Part shown: positions 42,944 through 52,431 of the stretch, one piece after another
Numbering within the stretch: the stretch's first letter is position 1
Layout: each line of letters begins with the position of its first letter
Source: an uncultured Mailhella sp.
GTDB taxonomy: Bacteria; Desulfobacterota; Desulfovibrionia; Desulfovibrionales; Desulfovibrionaceae
Direction: 5' to 3'
Length of the DNA stretch: 64,000 bases
Assembly: GCF_963931295.1 (NCBI RefSeq)
Contig: NZ_OZ007001.1
Coordinates: forward strand, 2,931,001 to 2,995,000
Notes under the pieces: model-generated
The model's database searches: none
Told to the model about the DNA's origin: nothing
The model's input: the letters and a program-made list of their open reading frames with translations, nothing else
Made by a program: the position numbers and the translations under genes

Positions 42944-44224
42944 ATGGAATATAAGTTGGAAGTCGAAGACGGCGGGCTGCGTCGCCTTTCATTCACCTGC
43001 CCGGCCGGCGAGGTGCTGTCGGCGTGGAAGAAGGCGGCGCAGCCTTTTTCCGCGAGCTTCCGCATGGCCGGATTCAGACCCGGCAAGGCTCCGCTGGAAG
43101 TGGTGGAGAAGCGTTTTTATCAGCAGATATCCGACGCGGCCACCGACGCGCTGGTCGACGCGGCCGTGGACGACGCGCTGCGCCGTGAGACGCTGGCGCC
43201 TGCGGCCGGTCTGGTGTACGAGGGCGGCAACGCCGTGCGCGGACGCGATTTTTGTTTCCGCATGGAATGCTGCGTGCTGGAGAACAGGGATGTGCCGGAT
43301 CTTTCGTCCGTTCATATAAAGGAAGAGGAGCCCCGGGCCGATCCCGTGCAGGAATCGCTGTTTGTGCGGGAGATTCTCGGTCGCGCGGCGGAGAAGATGT
43401 CCGTGACGGAGGGGCGTCCGCAGGACGGCGACCTCGTGGAAGTCGAGGTGACGGGAAAGATGGACGGAGAAACGGTGCCCGGGATGCATACGGGAACCTG
43501 CCGCATGCGTCTCATGTCGGCAAGGCCGGGAGAGAAGACGCCGGATCTCGATCCCATTGTGCGCGGACTGAGCGTCGGGGAAACGGGTTCCGGCTCTACT
43601 CCGTGCCCGGACAATTATCCTGATCCGTCCATGCGCGGCAGGGACATCGAGCTTGTCGTGACGCTGCGCGGCATTGAGCGGGAAACGCTGCCGCCGCTGA
43701 CGGACGAGGTCGCCCGGTCTCTGGGCTTTCGCGACGCCCGGGTGCTCACGGCGTCCGCCCATGCGCGGGCTCTGGAGATGGACAGGCTGCACAAATTTTC
43801 GGAAGGCAGGCGCGCGCTTCAGGCCCGGCTGGAGTCCTGGGAGGGATTCGACGCGCCGGAAGCGCTGGTGCGTCAGTGCCGACGCGAGGCGATGCGGCGA
43901 TCCCGGCAGTATCTGCAGCGGAAGTTCGAGTCTCCTGAAAAGCTGAAGGAAACGCTGGAGGTCATGAAGAAAGAGGCGGAGCGTCAGGCGCGCGGAAAGG
44001 CGCGGGCCCGGGCTCTGCTGCTTCTCTGGGCGGAGCGCGAAGGCGTGAATCTTGCCGGCGATGAGTTTGAAAGAGTGCTTGCCGCGCGTGCGGCCAGGAA
44101 GAACATGGACGCGGCCGGGTATCGCCGCAGTCTTGTTCGTACCGGAGAACTGTTTGAGCTGCGTGCCGCCATGCTGGAGGAGCGCGCGCTGAACGAACTG
44201 ATGAAAAAGGTGTTTCGTCCCTAG
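42944..44224 (+). CDS. Trigger-factor-like protein, diverged tandem copy
   Basis: A 426-residue protein with the three-part trigger-factor layout. The N-terminal domain has the ribosome-docking signature GFRPGKAP (44-51). A PPIase-like segment follows at about 160-245 (DGDLVEVEVTGKMDGE, then PDNYPDPSMRGRDIE), and a long Arg/Ala-rich helical C-terminal domain ends MKKVFRP. It shares domain order and many motifs with the next gene, but is more basic and clearly more diverged. It probably arose by duplication and may be a specialised ribosome-bound chaperone. It lacks a good Shine-Dalgarno (CAGG at twelve bases). The second gene begins 18 bp after its stop. Confidence 0.88.
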   Translation: MEYKLEVEDGGLRRLSFTCPAGEVLSAWKKAAQPFSASFRMAGFRPGKAPLEVVEKRFYQQISDAATDALVDAAVDDALRRETLAPAAGLVYEGGNAVRGRDFCFRMECCVLENRDVPDLSSVHIKEEEPRADPVQESLFVREILGRAAEKMSVTEGRPQDGDLVEVEVTGKMDGETVPGMHTGTCRMRLMSARPGEKTPDLDPIVRGLSVGETGSGSTPCPDNYPDPSMRGRDIELVVTLRGIERETLPPLTDEVARSLGFRDARVLTASAHARALEMDRLHKFSEGRRALQARLESWEGFDAPEALVRQCRREAMRRSRQYLQRKFESPEKLKETLEVMKKEAERQARGKARARALLLLWAEREGVNLAGDEFERVLAARAARKNMDAAGYRRSLVRTGELFELRAAMLEERALNELMKKVFRP

Positions 44225-44242
44225 AGTCAGAAGGAGCTTTTC

Positions 44243-45577
44243 ATGGAATACAACGTAGAGAAAACGTCTCCCACGTCGGTGAAACTTTCGGTGACCTGCA
44301 GCGCCGACGAGGTGAAAAAGGCCTTTGACCGCGCGGCGAAGGCCATAGGCAAGGGCATGAATCTTCCGGGCTTCCGCGTGGGCAAGATTCCGGTGAACGT
44401 GCTCAAGAGTCGTTTTTCCTCCCGCGTGGCCGCCGACGCCACGGAGATTCTGGCCGACGACACCATGATGGACATTCTAAAAAAAGAGGGCATTCGTCCG
44501 CTTTGTCCTTCGCAGTACCACGGCCAGCCGGCGAAGGACGGGGAAAGCTTTTCGTATTCCTCGTCGTTCGACATCCTGCCCGAGGTGGATCTGCCGGATC
44601 TTGAGAAGCTTTCCGTGGTGGTGCCCGATCCCGCGCCTTCGGAAGACGCCCTGAACGCCATGCTGGATCAGGCGCTGCGCCGCGTGGCCACGTATGTGGA
44701 CATTACCGACCGCAAGCCGCAGGATCATGATCTTTTGACCGTGGACGTGGTCGGCAGCGTGGACGGCAAGGCGCTGCCGGGCATGACGGCGAGCAATTTC
44801 CGCATGCAGCTTCTGCCCGTGCAGCCCGGAGGCAAGGTGCCGGAGATGGATCCCATCGTGCGGGCCCTGAACGTGGGCGAGGAAGGACACGGCGTGATGA
44901 CGTGCCCGGAAAACTATCCTGATCCCGTGATGCGCGGACGCGAAGTGCAGCTCGACGTGGTGCTGCGCCGCATTCAGAAGGAAGAACTGCCCCCGCTCAC
45001 CGACGAGACGGCGCAGAAGCTCGGCTTCAAGACCTTCGACGAGCTGAAGCAGGAAGTGTGGCAGCAGACCTTTGCCGCGCACATGCGTCAGATTCAGCGC
45101 GAGGGTAAGCGTCAGCTCATGGAAGAGCAGCTGAACGGACGCGATTTCCCGCTGCCGGAAAGCCTGGTCATGCGCTTTTTCCGCGAGCATCAGCGCGACG
45201 TGGAACATTATCTGAGAAAGCAGCACGCCGATGACGAGACCATTCGGAATACGCTTGCCCATCTGCACGAGGAATCTCTGGCCTTTGCGCGCAAGAAGGC
45301 CAAGGGACACACGTTTCTTCTGGCGCTTGCCGAACGCGAAGGCATCCGCGTGACCGGCAAGGAAGCGGAAGACGCCGTGCGTTCCATGACCAGGGGCACG
45401 GGGCAGAATTATGAAGATCTGCGCAAGACCATCTGGGAAACCGGCGTCGTCACGGCCATGCAGGAGCGTATGATTGCCGATCGCGCGCTGGATCGACTCT
45501 ACGGCGCGGCCCGCAAGGTCATGGCCGAATCGCCGGTGCTCAAGCCGTTTTCCGAAGTCAGAAAGGAAAACGCCTGA
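44243..45577 (+). CDS. tig: Trigger factor
   Basis: A 444-residue ribosome-associated chaperone and peptidyl-prolyl isomerase of standard length. GFRVGKIP (about 48-55) is the L23-binding signature. The FKBP-like domain is around 155-245 (HDLLTVDVVGSVDGKAL, then CPENYPDPVMRGREV), followed by the helical arms to the end. AGGAG precedes the ATG. It is the better conserved of the two tandem copies and presumably the housekeeping one. A strong terminator follows. clpP, clpX and lon, the usual neighbours, are not here. Confidence 0.95.
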   Translation: MEYNVEKTSPTSVKLSVTCSADEVKKAFDRAAKAIGKGMNLPGFRVGKIPVNVLKSRFSSRVAADATEILADDTMMDILKKEGIRPLCPSQYHGQPAKDGESFSYSSSFDILPEVDLPDLEKLSVVVPDPAPSEDALNAMLDQALRRVATYVDITDRKPQDHDLLTVDVVGSVDGKALPGMTASNFRMQLLPVQPGGKVPEMDPIVRALNVGEEGHGVMTCPENYPDPVMRGREVQLDVVLRRIQKEELPPLTDETAQKLGFKTFDELKQEVWQQTFAAHMRQIQREGKRQLMEEQLNGRDFPLPESLVMRFFREHQRDVEHYLRKQHADDETIRNTLAHLHEESLAFARKKAKGHTFLLALAEREGIRVTGKEAEDAVRSMTRGTGQNYEDLRKTIWETGVVTAMQERMIADRALDRLYGAARKVMAESPVLKPFSEVRKENA

Positions 45578-45598
45578 TGCGTTGTGACTGACGAAATA

Positions 45599-45633
45599 AA
45601 AAAGCTGTCGGAGAATTTCCGGCAGCTTTTTTT
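45599..45633 (+). terminator. Terminator of the trigger-factor pair (bidirectional)
   Basis: AAAAAAGCTGTCGG pairs with CCGGCAGCTTTTTTT (one G-T or mismatch) around AGAATTT. A-tract and T-tract on either side let it serve the converging MltB gene too. Confidence 0.9.
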
Positions 45634-45678
45634 GTAGATGCGCGCCCTGCGCGGAAGCGCAGGCGATGTTTTGGAGTT

Positions 45679-46659
45679 TTAGTTCAGCTGACGTATGGTT
45701 TTGGCGAGCGCGAGAATGGTGTGGGCGTAGATGTCCATGGCGTTGTAGGAACGCAGCACTCTGGTCTGCTGCGCCACGGTCATGCCTTTTTTCCAGCCGT
45801 TTCTTTGCAGATAGTTGCTCAGGCTCGCCACGGCGTCTTCCGCGGTGAAAAGGTTGATTACGCCGTCGCCGTTGCCGTCCAGAGCGTAGCGGGAAATATT
45901 GCTGGGCATGAACTGGCACAGGCCGATGGCGCCGTAGATCGAGCCCTTGATCTTGAGAGGATCCAGATTGTTGGCGTAGCAGTAGGCGAGCAGGGCCTTG
46001 AGTTCGCGGTAGGCCCAGTCGGCCTTGACTTCCATCTTTTCCCGTATCCACGGCAGATGTTGCTCGGAACCCGGAAGTTTGGCCAGATATTCGGGAATAT
46101 CGGAAGGATCTCTGGTCACGGACATGCTGGCCAGCATGTAGAAGGCGTTGTGCTTGCCGAGGTAGCCGCCGAGGCGCGTTTCCACAAAGAGCAGAGCCGC
46201 CGCCACTTCCGAAGGCACGCCGGAGTTGAGCTCGGCCCGGGCAAAGGCGACGGCGTGCTTGTCCATGAATTCCCGGCAGGCTCTGGCGTTGGCCGTGGTC
46301 ACCACGCCCTTGAACCAGGGGCCCGGAATGCCGAGCTTGGTTTCAAAGGACTTGCGCGGCCTGGCCTTGGGCTTGGGGAAAAATTTGTTGGAATAGAGTT
46401 CCTTGACCTTGACGCCCATGGGCACGGAAGACGGCGGCAGATCGAGTCTGGCGAAAAGCTCGGAGGTGCGGCGCTTGTCCAGACCGTCGTGTTGAAGTCT
46501 GGCGGAGAGGCTCTGCCAGTTGTCGAGCTGGCGGTCGTTCATGGAAACGGTCGGACGCATGTCCGCCTGCACGACGGGCCGGGAGTGTCTGGTGGAACAG
46601 GCGGAAAGCGAGAGCGCCAGAATTCCGAGAAGAAGGAGAGAAAGTTTGGGTGAACGCAT
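45679..46659 (-). CDS. MltB-type membrane-bound lytic murein transglycosylase
   Basis: A 326-residue outer-membrane lipoprotein. The signal MRSPKLSLLLLGILALS ends in a lipobox (LSAC). The catalytic glutamate is in LLFVETRLGGYLGKHNAFY. The SLT_2 core continues through SIYGAIGLCQFMPSN and DGNGDGVINLF to a YNAMDIYAHT end. It cleaves peptidoglycan to 1,6-anhydro products. The start at 46659 was chosen because AAGGA stands seven bases upstream. It is convergent with the trigger-factor genes. Confidence 0.92.
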   Translation of the reverse strand: MRSPKLSLLLLGILALSLSACSTRHSRPVVQADMRPTVSMNDRQLDNWQSLSARLQHDGLDKRRTSELFARLDLPPSSVPMGVKVKELYSNKFFPKPKARPRKSFETKLGIPGPWFKGVVTTANARACREFMDKHAVAFARAELNSGVPSEVAAALLFVETRLGGYLGKHNAFYMLASMSVTRDPSDIPEYLAKLPGSEQHLPWIREKMEVKADWAYRELKALLAYCYANNLDPLKIKGSIYGAIGLCQFMPSNISRYALDGNGDGVINLFTAEDAVASLSNYLQRNGWKKGMTVAQQTRVLRSYNAMDIYAHTILALAKTIRQLN

Positions 46660-46915
46660 GAACATATCCTTGTTTGCCGGTATGATGACTTGCGTGTGAC
46701 GGGAGGTCATTAAAGTCGGGCGGACCGGTCGTGTCAAGCCGGAAAAGAAGGGGCGCCGTACTCGGAAAAAGACGGGAAGCGGTGAGAAGCGGGAGGAGAA
46801 GAATTGTGCGGAACGCGTTGCCGCAATCGGTCGGCTTCGGCCGTCCATCTTGTCGGAGCGGAGGATTTGCGTTATAGAAAGGGCACTTTTCAGGCTCCCA
46901 GCATCAGGATTTTTC

Positions 46916-47494
46916 ATGAAAAAAACAGTCGCCGCCGTCGTTGTCAGTTGCATGATTCTTTTTCTTCCAGCGCCGTGGAAGGCCGGCGCGGTCGTTTCGA
47001 CACCGGAGGGAGTGAAGACCGCGAGTCCGAGCTGGGAAGACCGCTATGTGAAGGAAGCCCGCATCACCATAGAAAAAGGCGTGATGAGCGTGATGAACGG
47101 ACTCAGGACGCCCGAGCAGCTTCAGGAGTCCGTGAATTATTTTTGCCGCACGTGGAATGATCACTGGGCTGATTCGCAGCTGTTCATTCTTCAGGACGAG
47201 AGGGATATCGACGTGTACGGCAATCTGTATTCCCTGAAGGTGCTGTGTCGGACGTTGAGGCTTGCCGCGAACGACTGGCACGCCGTGGAGCGGAGTTCCC
47301 GCTCGGAAGAGACGCTGGAAAAGGCGCTCTGGCTGGAAAAACAGAGTGAACTGCTGGCCTCGCCGGTAGGGGAAATCATATCGCGGCAGAGCTACAGCGA
47401 CTATCTGCCGAGGCGCGTGGCCATTATGCAGGAACAGTTCCCGTATGTGGATGAATTTTATAAACTTCACTCCTTTCGCTCCGTGCTGCGCTGA
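46916..47494 (+). CDS. Exported protein of unknown function
   Basis: A 192-residue protein with a clear signal peptide (MKKTVAAVVVSCMILFLPA, then PWKAGA). The mature part is mostly helical and charged, with two cysteines (in NYFCRTWND and VLCRTLR) that could form a periplasmic disulfide. I do not recognise a family. AGGA six bases before the ATG supports the start. It lies 27 bp upstream of the VOC-family gene and is likely in one unit with it. Confidence 0.75.
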   Translation: MKKTVAAVVVSCMILFLPAPWKAGAVVSTPEGVKTASPSWEDRYVKEARITIEKGVMSVMNGLRTPEQLQESVNYFCRTWNDHWADSQLFILQDERDIDVYGNLYSLKVLCRTLRLAANDWHAVERSSRSEETLEKALWLEKQSELLASPVGEIISRQSYSDYLPRRVAIMQEQFPYVDEFYKLHSFRSVLR

Positions 47495-47521
47495 GCGTGG
47501 GAGAACCAGGGAGACAGCAGT

Positions 47522-47923
47522 ATGAGCACAGGTCTGCACCATGTGGCCATGGCCATTCAGGATAACGACGTGTACGAGCGCACGGTAACGTTTTATCGGG
47601 AAGTGCTTGGGCTTCCGATGGTGAGAAGCTGGGTCAATCCGCCGCGCCGCGTCACCATGCTTGACCTGGGGGGCGGCATGCTGGAAATCGTGTACGGCGC
47701 AACGGGCTCCGGGGAAGGCGCGTTTTCGCACCTTGCGCTTCGCGTGGAGAGCGCCGCCGAACTCGACGCCCTGCTTGAGCGCTGCGTGAAGGCCGGATGT
47801 TCCCTGACCCGTCCGGCGAGAGATGTGGAGGTCGTGCAGGATGACGGCGGAACCTTCCGTTTCCGCAACGGCTTCTGTCAGGGGCTTGCCGGGGAGAGCA
47901 TTGAGTTTTTCTGCGAATACTGA
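47522..47923 (+). CDS. VOC-family (glyoxalase/bleomycin-resistance-like) protein
   Basis: A 133-residue vicinal-oxygen-chelate fold protein with two beta-alpha-beta-beta-beta modules. His6 or His7 in GLHHVAMAIQD and Glu in GGMLEIVYG are the expected metal ligands of the first half; FSHLALRVES and ESIEFFCEY give those of the second. This arrangement fits a glyoxalase I, methylmalonyl-CoA-epimerase or fosfomycin-type enzyme, which cannot be separated by eye. GGGAG upstream of the ATG. Followed by a bidirectional terminator. Confidence 0.88.
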   Translation: MSTGLHHVAMAIQDNDVYERTVTFYREVLGLPMVRSWVNPPRRVTMLDLGGGMLEIVYGATGSGEGAFSHLALRVESAAELDALLERCVKAGCSLTRPARDVEVVQDDGGTFRFRNGFCQGLAGESIEFFCEY

Positions 47924-48223
47924 TTCGGCGGAGGAGCGTTGAGTCTTTGACGCGTCTTTAGCGGTGCCTGCCGACGAGCTGCGCGGGGCGGAGCATCTGC
48001 CGGGCGTCGCATCGGGAAGAAGATCGTTTCTATTGTTGCCGCACAGATGGTGAGCAGACGAAGCATCGTCGCACATAAAGGGAAAGGCCGCTTCCGAGAT
48101 ACGGAAGCGGCCTTTTGACGGAGCAGTTGTTCTCACTCCGAGCGGGTGAACGTCAGGCGACATGCCGGAGCGTTCGCGCATAGCCGGTGGTCGGAATATC
48201 CGTGCCGACCGGTCGAATGTTTG
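47924..48223. other. Convergent intergenic region, 300 bp
   Basis: Between the VOC gene (plus) and ilvE (minus). It holds a shared terminator hairpin and nothing else recognisable. Confidence 0.5.
48083..48116. terminator. Bidirectional terminator between the VOC gene and ilvE
   Basis: AAAGGCCGCTTCCG pairs with CGGAAGCGGCCTTTT around AGATA. T-tails exist on both strands (TTTT on plus, TTTCCCTTT on minus). Confidence 0.85.
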
Positions 48224-49249
48224 TCAGGCGATGCGCTTGATCCAGCCCTCGGGGGCTTCGATGCGGCCCATCTGGATGCCGGTGAGCGTGTCGTACAGCT
48301 TGGTGAGCACGGGGCCCATGGCGTCCATGCCGGAAGGCACGCAGATTTCTTCGCCGTGATTGACGATCTTGCCCACGGGAGAAATGACGGCGGCCGTGCC
48401 GCAGAGGCCCACTTCAGCGAAGGAAGGCACTTCCGTCAGAGGCACGACGCGTTCTTCCACTTCCATGTTGAGGTAGTGCTTGGCCACGTAGAGCAGAGAG
48501 CGGCGGGTGATGGAAGGCAGAATGCTGTCGCTCTTGGGGGTGACGAGCTTGCCGTCCTTGGTGATGAAGATGAAGTTTGCGCCGCCGGTTTCTTCCACGT
48601 TGGTGCGGGTGGCCGGATCAAGATACATGTTTTCGGCGTAGCCCTGACGATGGGCGTCCATGATGGGATGGAGGCTCATGGCGTAGTTCAGACCGGCCTT
48701 GATGTTGCCGGTGCCGCGGGGCGCGGCGCGGTCGAAGTCGCTCACGCGGATGGTGATGGGCTTCATGCCGCCCTTGAAGTACGGGCCGACGGGCGTAACC
48801 AGAATGCGGAACTGATATTCATCGGCGGGCTTGACGCCGATGACGGCGGAGCTGGCGAACATGTAGGGGCGAATGTAGAGCGTGGCGCCGGAGCCGTAGG
48901 GGGGAACCCAGGCAAGGTTGGCATGCACGGTTTTCACCACGGCGTCGACGAAGCGCTCGGTGGGGAACACGGGCATTTCCAGACGACGGCAGGAATCTTC
49001 CATGCGCTGACCGTTGAGGTCGGGACGGAAGCAGACCACGTGGCCGTCTTCGGTGGTATAGGCCTTCAGGCCTTCAAAGCAGGACTGAGAGTACTGGAGC
49101 ACGCCGGCGCATTCAGTAATGACGACCTTGTCGTCGTCGGTAAGCTGACCTTCATCCCACGCGCCGTTCTTGTAGTTGGCCACGAAGCGCTTGTCGGTCT
49201 TCATGTAGCTAAAGCTCAGATTGGCCCAGTCCAGATTCTTCTTTTCCAT
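48224..49249 (-). CDS. ilvE: Branched-chain amino acid aminotransferase
   Basis: A 341-residue class IV PLP aminotransferase. The PLP lysine is in GTGNIKAGLNYAMSL (about 196-210). EETGGANFIFI and the phosphate-loop LPSITRRSLL are typical of the mammalian-type/BCAT-II branch. It makes leucine, isoleucine and valine from their keto acids. I chose the start at 49249 (MEKKNLDW), with AGGAG ten bases upstream, over one three codons earlier that would leave no spacing. Monocistronic. Confidence 0.94.
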   Translation of the reverse strand: MEKKNLDWANLSFSYMKTDKRFVANYKNGAWDEGQLTDDDKVVITECAGVLQYSQSCFEGLKAYTTEDGHVVCFRPDLNGQRMEDSCRRLEMPVFPTERFVDAVVKTVHANLAWVPPYGSGATLYIRPYMFASSAVIGVKPADEYQFRILVTPVGPYFKGGMKPITIRVSDFDRAAPRGTGNIKAGLNYAMSLHPIMDAHRQGYAENMYLDPATRTNVEETGGANFIFITKDGKLVTPKSDSILPSITRRSLLYVAKHYLNMEVEERVVPLTEVPSFAEVGLCGTAAVISPVGKIVNHGEEICVPSGMDAMGPVLTKLYDTLTGIQMGRIEAPEGWIKRIA

Positions 49250-49781
49250 GGTACACATCTCCTGACAGCGTACACGATTTGAAGTTCGTGTATATAGGGC
49301 CGGCCTTGCGGTCGGGAGCCTTCATGCCTGCCGGAATGTTCTTTTTGGATTTTCGACAGGAACGCATACACTTTCGGCAAACTCTGGCATTCTCCGGCAG
49401 GCTCGTCAAGTCCCGGCGAGGGGGTAATTGCGCATTTTTTGGCGTTTTTTCCGTGGGTATTTGCCTGCCGCAGGGATGACAATCCTGTAAAAAGAAAAAA
49501 CGGCGGAGTCGGGAAGTCTTGCCGCGCATGGCGAGGCGGACACGGCGGACGCAAAGGTGGCCGAACGCAGAGCGGTTCTTTTTCGTGTCGCGCGATACAG
49601 GGATGGGCTGCGCGGACGATGCATCGGGAGAAGCATGCCGGCTGCCGGGCATCGGCGGTGTGCCGGGAGCGCGAACAGGTTTTTCTTGTGCTCCCCCGGG
49701 ATTCAGGCTATATTAATTTTTACCTGCGCGGTTTTGTCACCTGCCGCGAGGATTCACCTGTAGAAAAGAGGATTCGTTTCC
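49250..49781 (+). promoter_or_regulatory. Divergent region upstream of ssb, with candidate promoter
   Basis: 532 bp without a credible gene between ilvE and ssb. A TTGTGC (49687-49692) with TATATT (49710-49715) 17 bp downstream is a plausible ssb promoter with a leader of about 60 nt. Confidence 0.4.
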
Positions 49782-50297
49782 ATGTTGAATAAAGTCATGA
49801 TCATCGGCCATCTCGGCGCTGACCCTGAACTGCGCTATACCCAGAGCGGCTCTCCCGTGACCACGCTGCGTATTGCTACGGATGAATCATATACCGACAG
49901 GGACGGCAATCGCGTGGAGCGCACGGAATGGCATCGCGTTGTCGTGTTCCAGCGCGCGGCGGAAAACTGCAATCAGTACCTCCGCAAGGGCAGCCTGGTG
50001 TACGTGGAAGGCAAGCTTTCCACCCGCAAGTGGCAGGATCAGAACGGTCAGGACCGCTACACCACGGAAATACGCGCCGACCGCGTGCAGTTCCTTGATC
50101 GCCGCAACGGCGGCGCTCCCGCCGACGGCGACAACATGGGCTATGCGCCCCGGCAGTCGGCTCCCCGTCCTGCGCAGTCGTCCCGTCCCGCTCCGCAGCG
50201 TCGCGCGCCTCAGCAGCAGCCGCAGCAGGACAGCTATGAAGATCTCGGTCCCGCCTTCCCGTCGGAAGCGAGTACCATGGACGACATTCCCTTTTAG
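49782..50297 (+). CDS. ssb: Single-stranded DNA-binding protein
   Basis: A 171-residue OB-fold protein. The N-terminal 110 residues match SSB ([51 protein letters not shown]). A Pro/Gln/Arg-rich flexible linker follows, with the acidic interaction tip MDDIPF at the very end that recruits repair and replication partners. Length and layout are normal. A terminator lies 45 bp after the stop. Confidence 0.97.
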   Translation: MLNKVMIIGHLGADPELRYTQSGSPVTTLRIATDESYTDRDGNRVERTEWHRVVVFQRAAENCNQYLRKGSLVYVEGKLSTRKWQDQNGQDRYTTEIRADRVQFLDRRNGGAPADGDNMGYAPRQSAPRPAQSSRPAPQRRAPQQQPQQDSYEDLGPAFPSEASTMDDIPF

Positions 50298-50859
50298 TCG
50301 TCGGTTGTGATCCGGCTTGAATCCGGACATCCTTTCTGCAGCGCAGCGCGGCATTGGTCGTGCTGCGTTTTTTTTGCGCCCAAATATCGGACGGCGTTTC
50401 TGGCTGACTGATTTGACGGCGAGTCATGGCGTCATGCTTTGGCTGGGGGCGCGTCCGTTGCAAGGCTGCCAGAGGCAAGTATGCGGGTGTTCGGTGCAGG
50501 GCAGGACACTCGAAGAATCAACCGGCATTCGGCGCAGACGCGGGTGCAGGAAAAAATATGGAAAACGAGGAGGGCGACGTCTGGGAGAAGAGCAGAGGAG
50601 TCCGTCGGCGTGTTGACTGTTCCGAGGGACTTGTTGCAGGCGCGCTGAAGGATGGGGATTTGGCACAGTCGGGAGCGGATCAACGCCGACCTTGCCTGCG
50701 TGGCGTCTGCAATGACGGCGATGTCGGGATTTTTTTGCCGCAGGGGCAGGGGAAGAACGCAGCCTGTCGCCGCGCCGCCCGGAAAAGGCCGTTGTGCGGA
50801 GAGTGACGATGTCGGGGCGTGCGCGCGGGAGTGGAGAAAGTTCCCGGCATCGGATAAAG
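50298..50859. other. Non-coding stretch, about 560 bp
   Basis: Between ssb and the tRNA-Glu terminator. Apart from the ssb terminator I see no gene or known RNA. Confidence 0.45.
50342..50375 (+). terminator. Terminator of ssb
   Basis: CGCAGC pairs with GCTGCG across a GC-rich loop and is followed by eight T. Confidence 0.85.
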
Positions 50860-50891
50860 AAAAAGCCTCATGCTGCAAAACAGCATGAGGC
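50860..50891 (-). terminator. Terminator of tRNA-Glu
   Basis: On the minus strand GCCTCATGCTG pairs perfectly with CAGCATGAGGC around TTTTG, followed by TTTTT. Confidence 0.9.
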
Positions 50892-50903
50892 AGATATTCC
50901 AGA

Positions 50904-50980
50904 TGGTGTCACCAACGGGATTCGAACCCGTCTTGGAGGCTTGAGAGGCCTCTGTCCTAACCGGATAGACGATGGTGACC
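50904..50980 (-). tRNA. tRNA-Glu (anticodon CTC)
   Basis: The minus strand shows acceptor 5' GGTCACC and 3' GGTGACACCA with the encoded CCA. The D arm has GTTAGGACA, the anticodon stem GAGGC/GCCTC encloses the loop CTCTCAA, giving anticodon CTC, and the T arm is CGGGTTCGAATCCCG. It is 53 bp downstream of the GDSL gene on the same strand and has its own terminator. Confidence 0.95.
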
Positions 50981-51033
50981 TGTCGTTCGCTCGACGGATG
51001 GACTCTATAGGGAGAGTCCTGTCGTGTCAAGCA

Positions 51034-51633
51034 TTATTTTTCGCTTTTGAACCAGGTCTCCAGTTCCGGGGCCTGCAGCAGCAGAGAGGCGATCATGTCG
51101 TTGCCCGCGGGGCCGGGATGCACGCCGTCGGAGAGGTCTTTTACATAGTCCAATTTCAGGAGAGGGTGGAAGATGTCCACGAAGGGCACGTTGATGGCGC
51201 GGCAGATGGAGGCGTAGGCCGTGCACAGGGCGTCGAGACGCTGACGGTGTTCGTCGTCCGCCACGGGGGGCGCACTGACGAGAGCCGTGCAGCCGTACGT
51301 TTTGGCCTTCAGAAGAATTTCGCGGGCGTTGGCGGAGGATTCGCCCACAGGAACATTGGGAGATCCCTTGGGAGCGGCCATGTCCACGGTGCCGAAGCAG
51401 AACAGCAGACAGGAAGGCACGCCGTCGATGACTCTTGCCTTGAATTCGGCTTCCCAGCGATCCAGAATCATGCGGCTGGAGTTCTTGCGAACGCCCATAT
51501 TGTAGAAGGTGTCGGGCGGAAGGCAGAGTCCCGCCTCGGCGGCCTTTTTGGCCAGACGGGCCACCCAGCCGCCCTCAGGGGCGTCGTTCACGCCGAGCGT
51601 GACGGAATCGCCGAAGAAATGAAAGATCTTCAT
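51034..51633 (-). CDS. SGNH/GDSL-type esterase
   Basis: A 199-residue cytoplasmic SGNH hydrolase. Block I is FFGDSVTLG (6-14) with the nucleophilic serine. Block II is the glycine in YNMGVRKNS, block III lies in FCFGTVDMA, and block V DGVHPGPAGND supplies the Asp-x-x-His pair. Likely a carboxylesterase or deacylase acting on small esters; the substrate is unknown. No signal peptide. It precedes tRNA-Glu on the same strand. Confidence 0.9.
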   Translation of the reverse strand: MKIFHFFGDSVTLGVNDAPEGGWVARLAKKAAEAGLCLPPDTFYNMGVRKNSSRMILDRWEAEFKARVIDGVPSCLLFCFGTVDMAAPKGSPNVPVGESSANAREILLKAKTYGCTALVSAPPVADDEHRQRLDALCTAYASICRAINVPFVDIFHPLLKLDYVKDLSDGVHPGPAGNDMIASLLLQAPELETWFKSEK

Positions 51634-51875
51634 GGAACATCCTTTATGGTTGGGAACGTGCGTCTGCAGTGCGGAGCGGCCCTGCGTCCGAAGCGCAGGC
51701 CGAGCATGCTGCGAACGGTTTAACTAGCATGTTCCCCGGGCGCTGCCAAGAAGCGCAGACCGGCCTCGCCCCTGCAGGCCGATGCCTGCCGGAAAACGAA
51801 CGGACTTGAAAAGGGGCTGCCTTGCTGCTACGTTCCTTTTCCCGAAAGAAGACAGAAAAGAGGCAGGAGGCAGCC

Positions 51876-52430
51876 ATGGAAGGCGATAAGAACAAGGATT
51901 TGCTGAAAGAACTTGCGGAGTACAGAAGCGGACTTCAGAATCTGCTGGCGTCGGAAGCCGTGAAGGCCGGATTCCTGAAGGATGCCGTGCGCAGCATTCC
52001 GGAACTCACGGGGCTGGTGCGCACGTTTTTTGAACACTGCATACGGGAATATCACTCGCTGTACGATCATGTGGAGCCGCTGGCCGTGCTCGGCTCCTGC
52101 TGCTTTGCCGGGGCTGCGGCCGCCAATTTGTGGGAAGCTGTAGGAGAAGAGCTGCTCAAGAGCAATCTTTTTGCGCTGCTTTCCCGCGAGCGCGGCATGA
52201 AATTTCTTGACGATACGGCGCTGGAGCTTGCCGGCATGCCGGGCGGAACGCCTGCCGGAGACCGGCTGGCGGCGTGCATCAAGGGCAACTGGAGCATCAT
52301 GGCGCTTGCCACCTGGAGCGGAACGGTCAAGAATCGTCAGCCCGAGGAGGCCATGCTGTTTCTTCAGGCCACGGCGCAGGTGCTGTTCATTCTTGGCGAA
52401 GCCGTTGTGCTGGCCGGAAAGGAGAACTGA
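51876..52430 (+). CDS. Unknown protein, first of a coupled pair next to the T3SS locus
   Basis: A 184-residue soluble, mainly helical protein. The ATG has a perfect AGGAGG five bases upstream. It contains a Gly/Ala/Cys-rich hydrophobic patch (LGSCCFAGAAAANLWEAVG, about 70-88) and an Ala/Leu-rich C-terminal helix. I recognise no family. It is read toward the end of the T3SS operon, which lies on the other strand, and is followed one base after its stop by a second small gene. A T3SS chaperone or regulator would fit the location, but nothing in the sequence proves it. Confidence 0.72.
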   Translation: MEGDKNKDLLKELAEYRSGLQNLLASEAVKAGFLKDAVRSIPELTGLVRTFFEHCIREYHSLYDHVEPLAVLGSCCFAGAAAANLWEAVGEELLKSNLFALLSRERGMKFLDDTALELAGMPGGTPAGDRLAACIKGNWSIMALATWSGTVKNRQPEEAMLFLQATAQVLFILGEAVVLAGKEN

Positions 52431-52431
52431 C

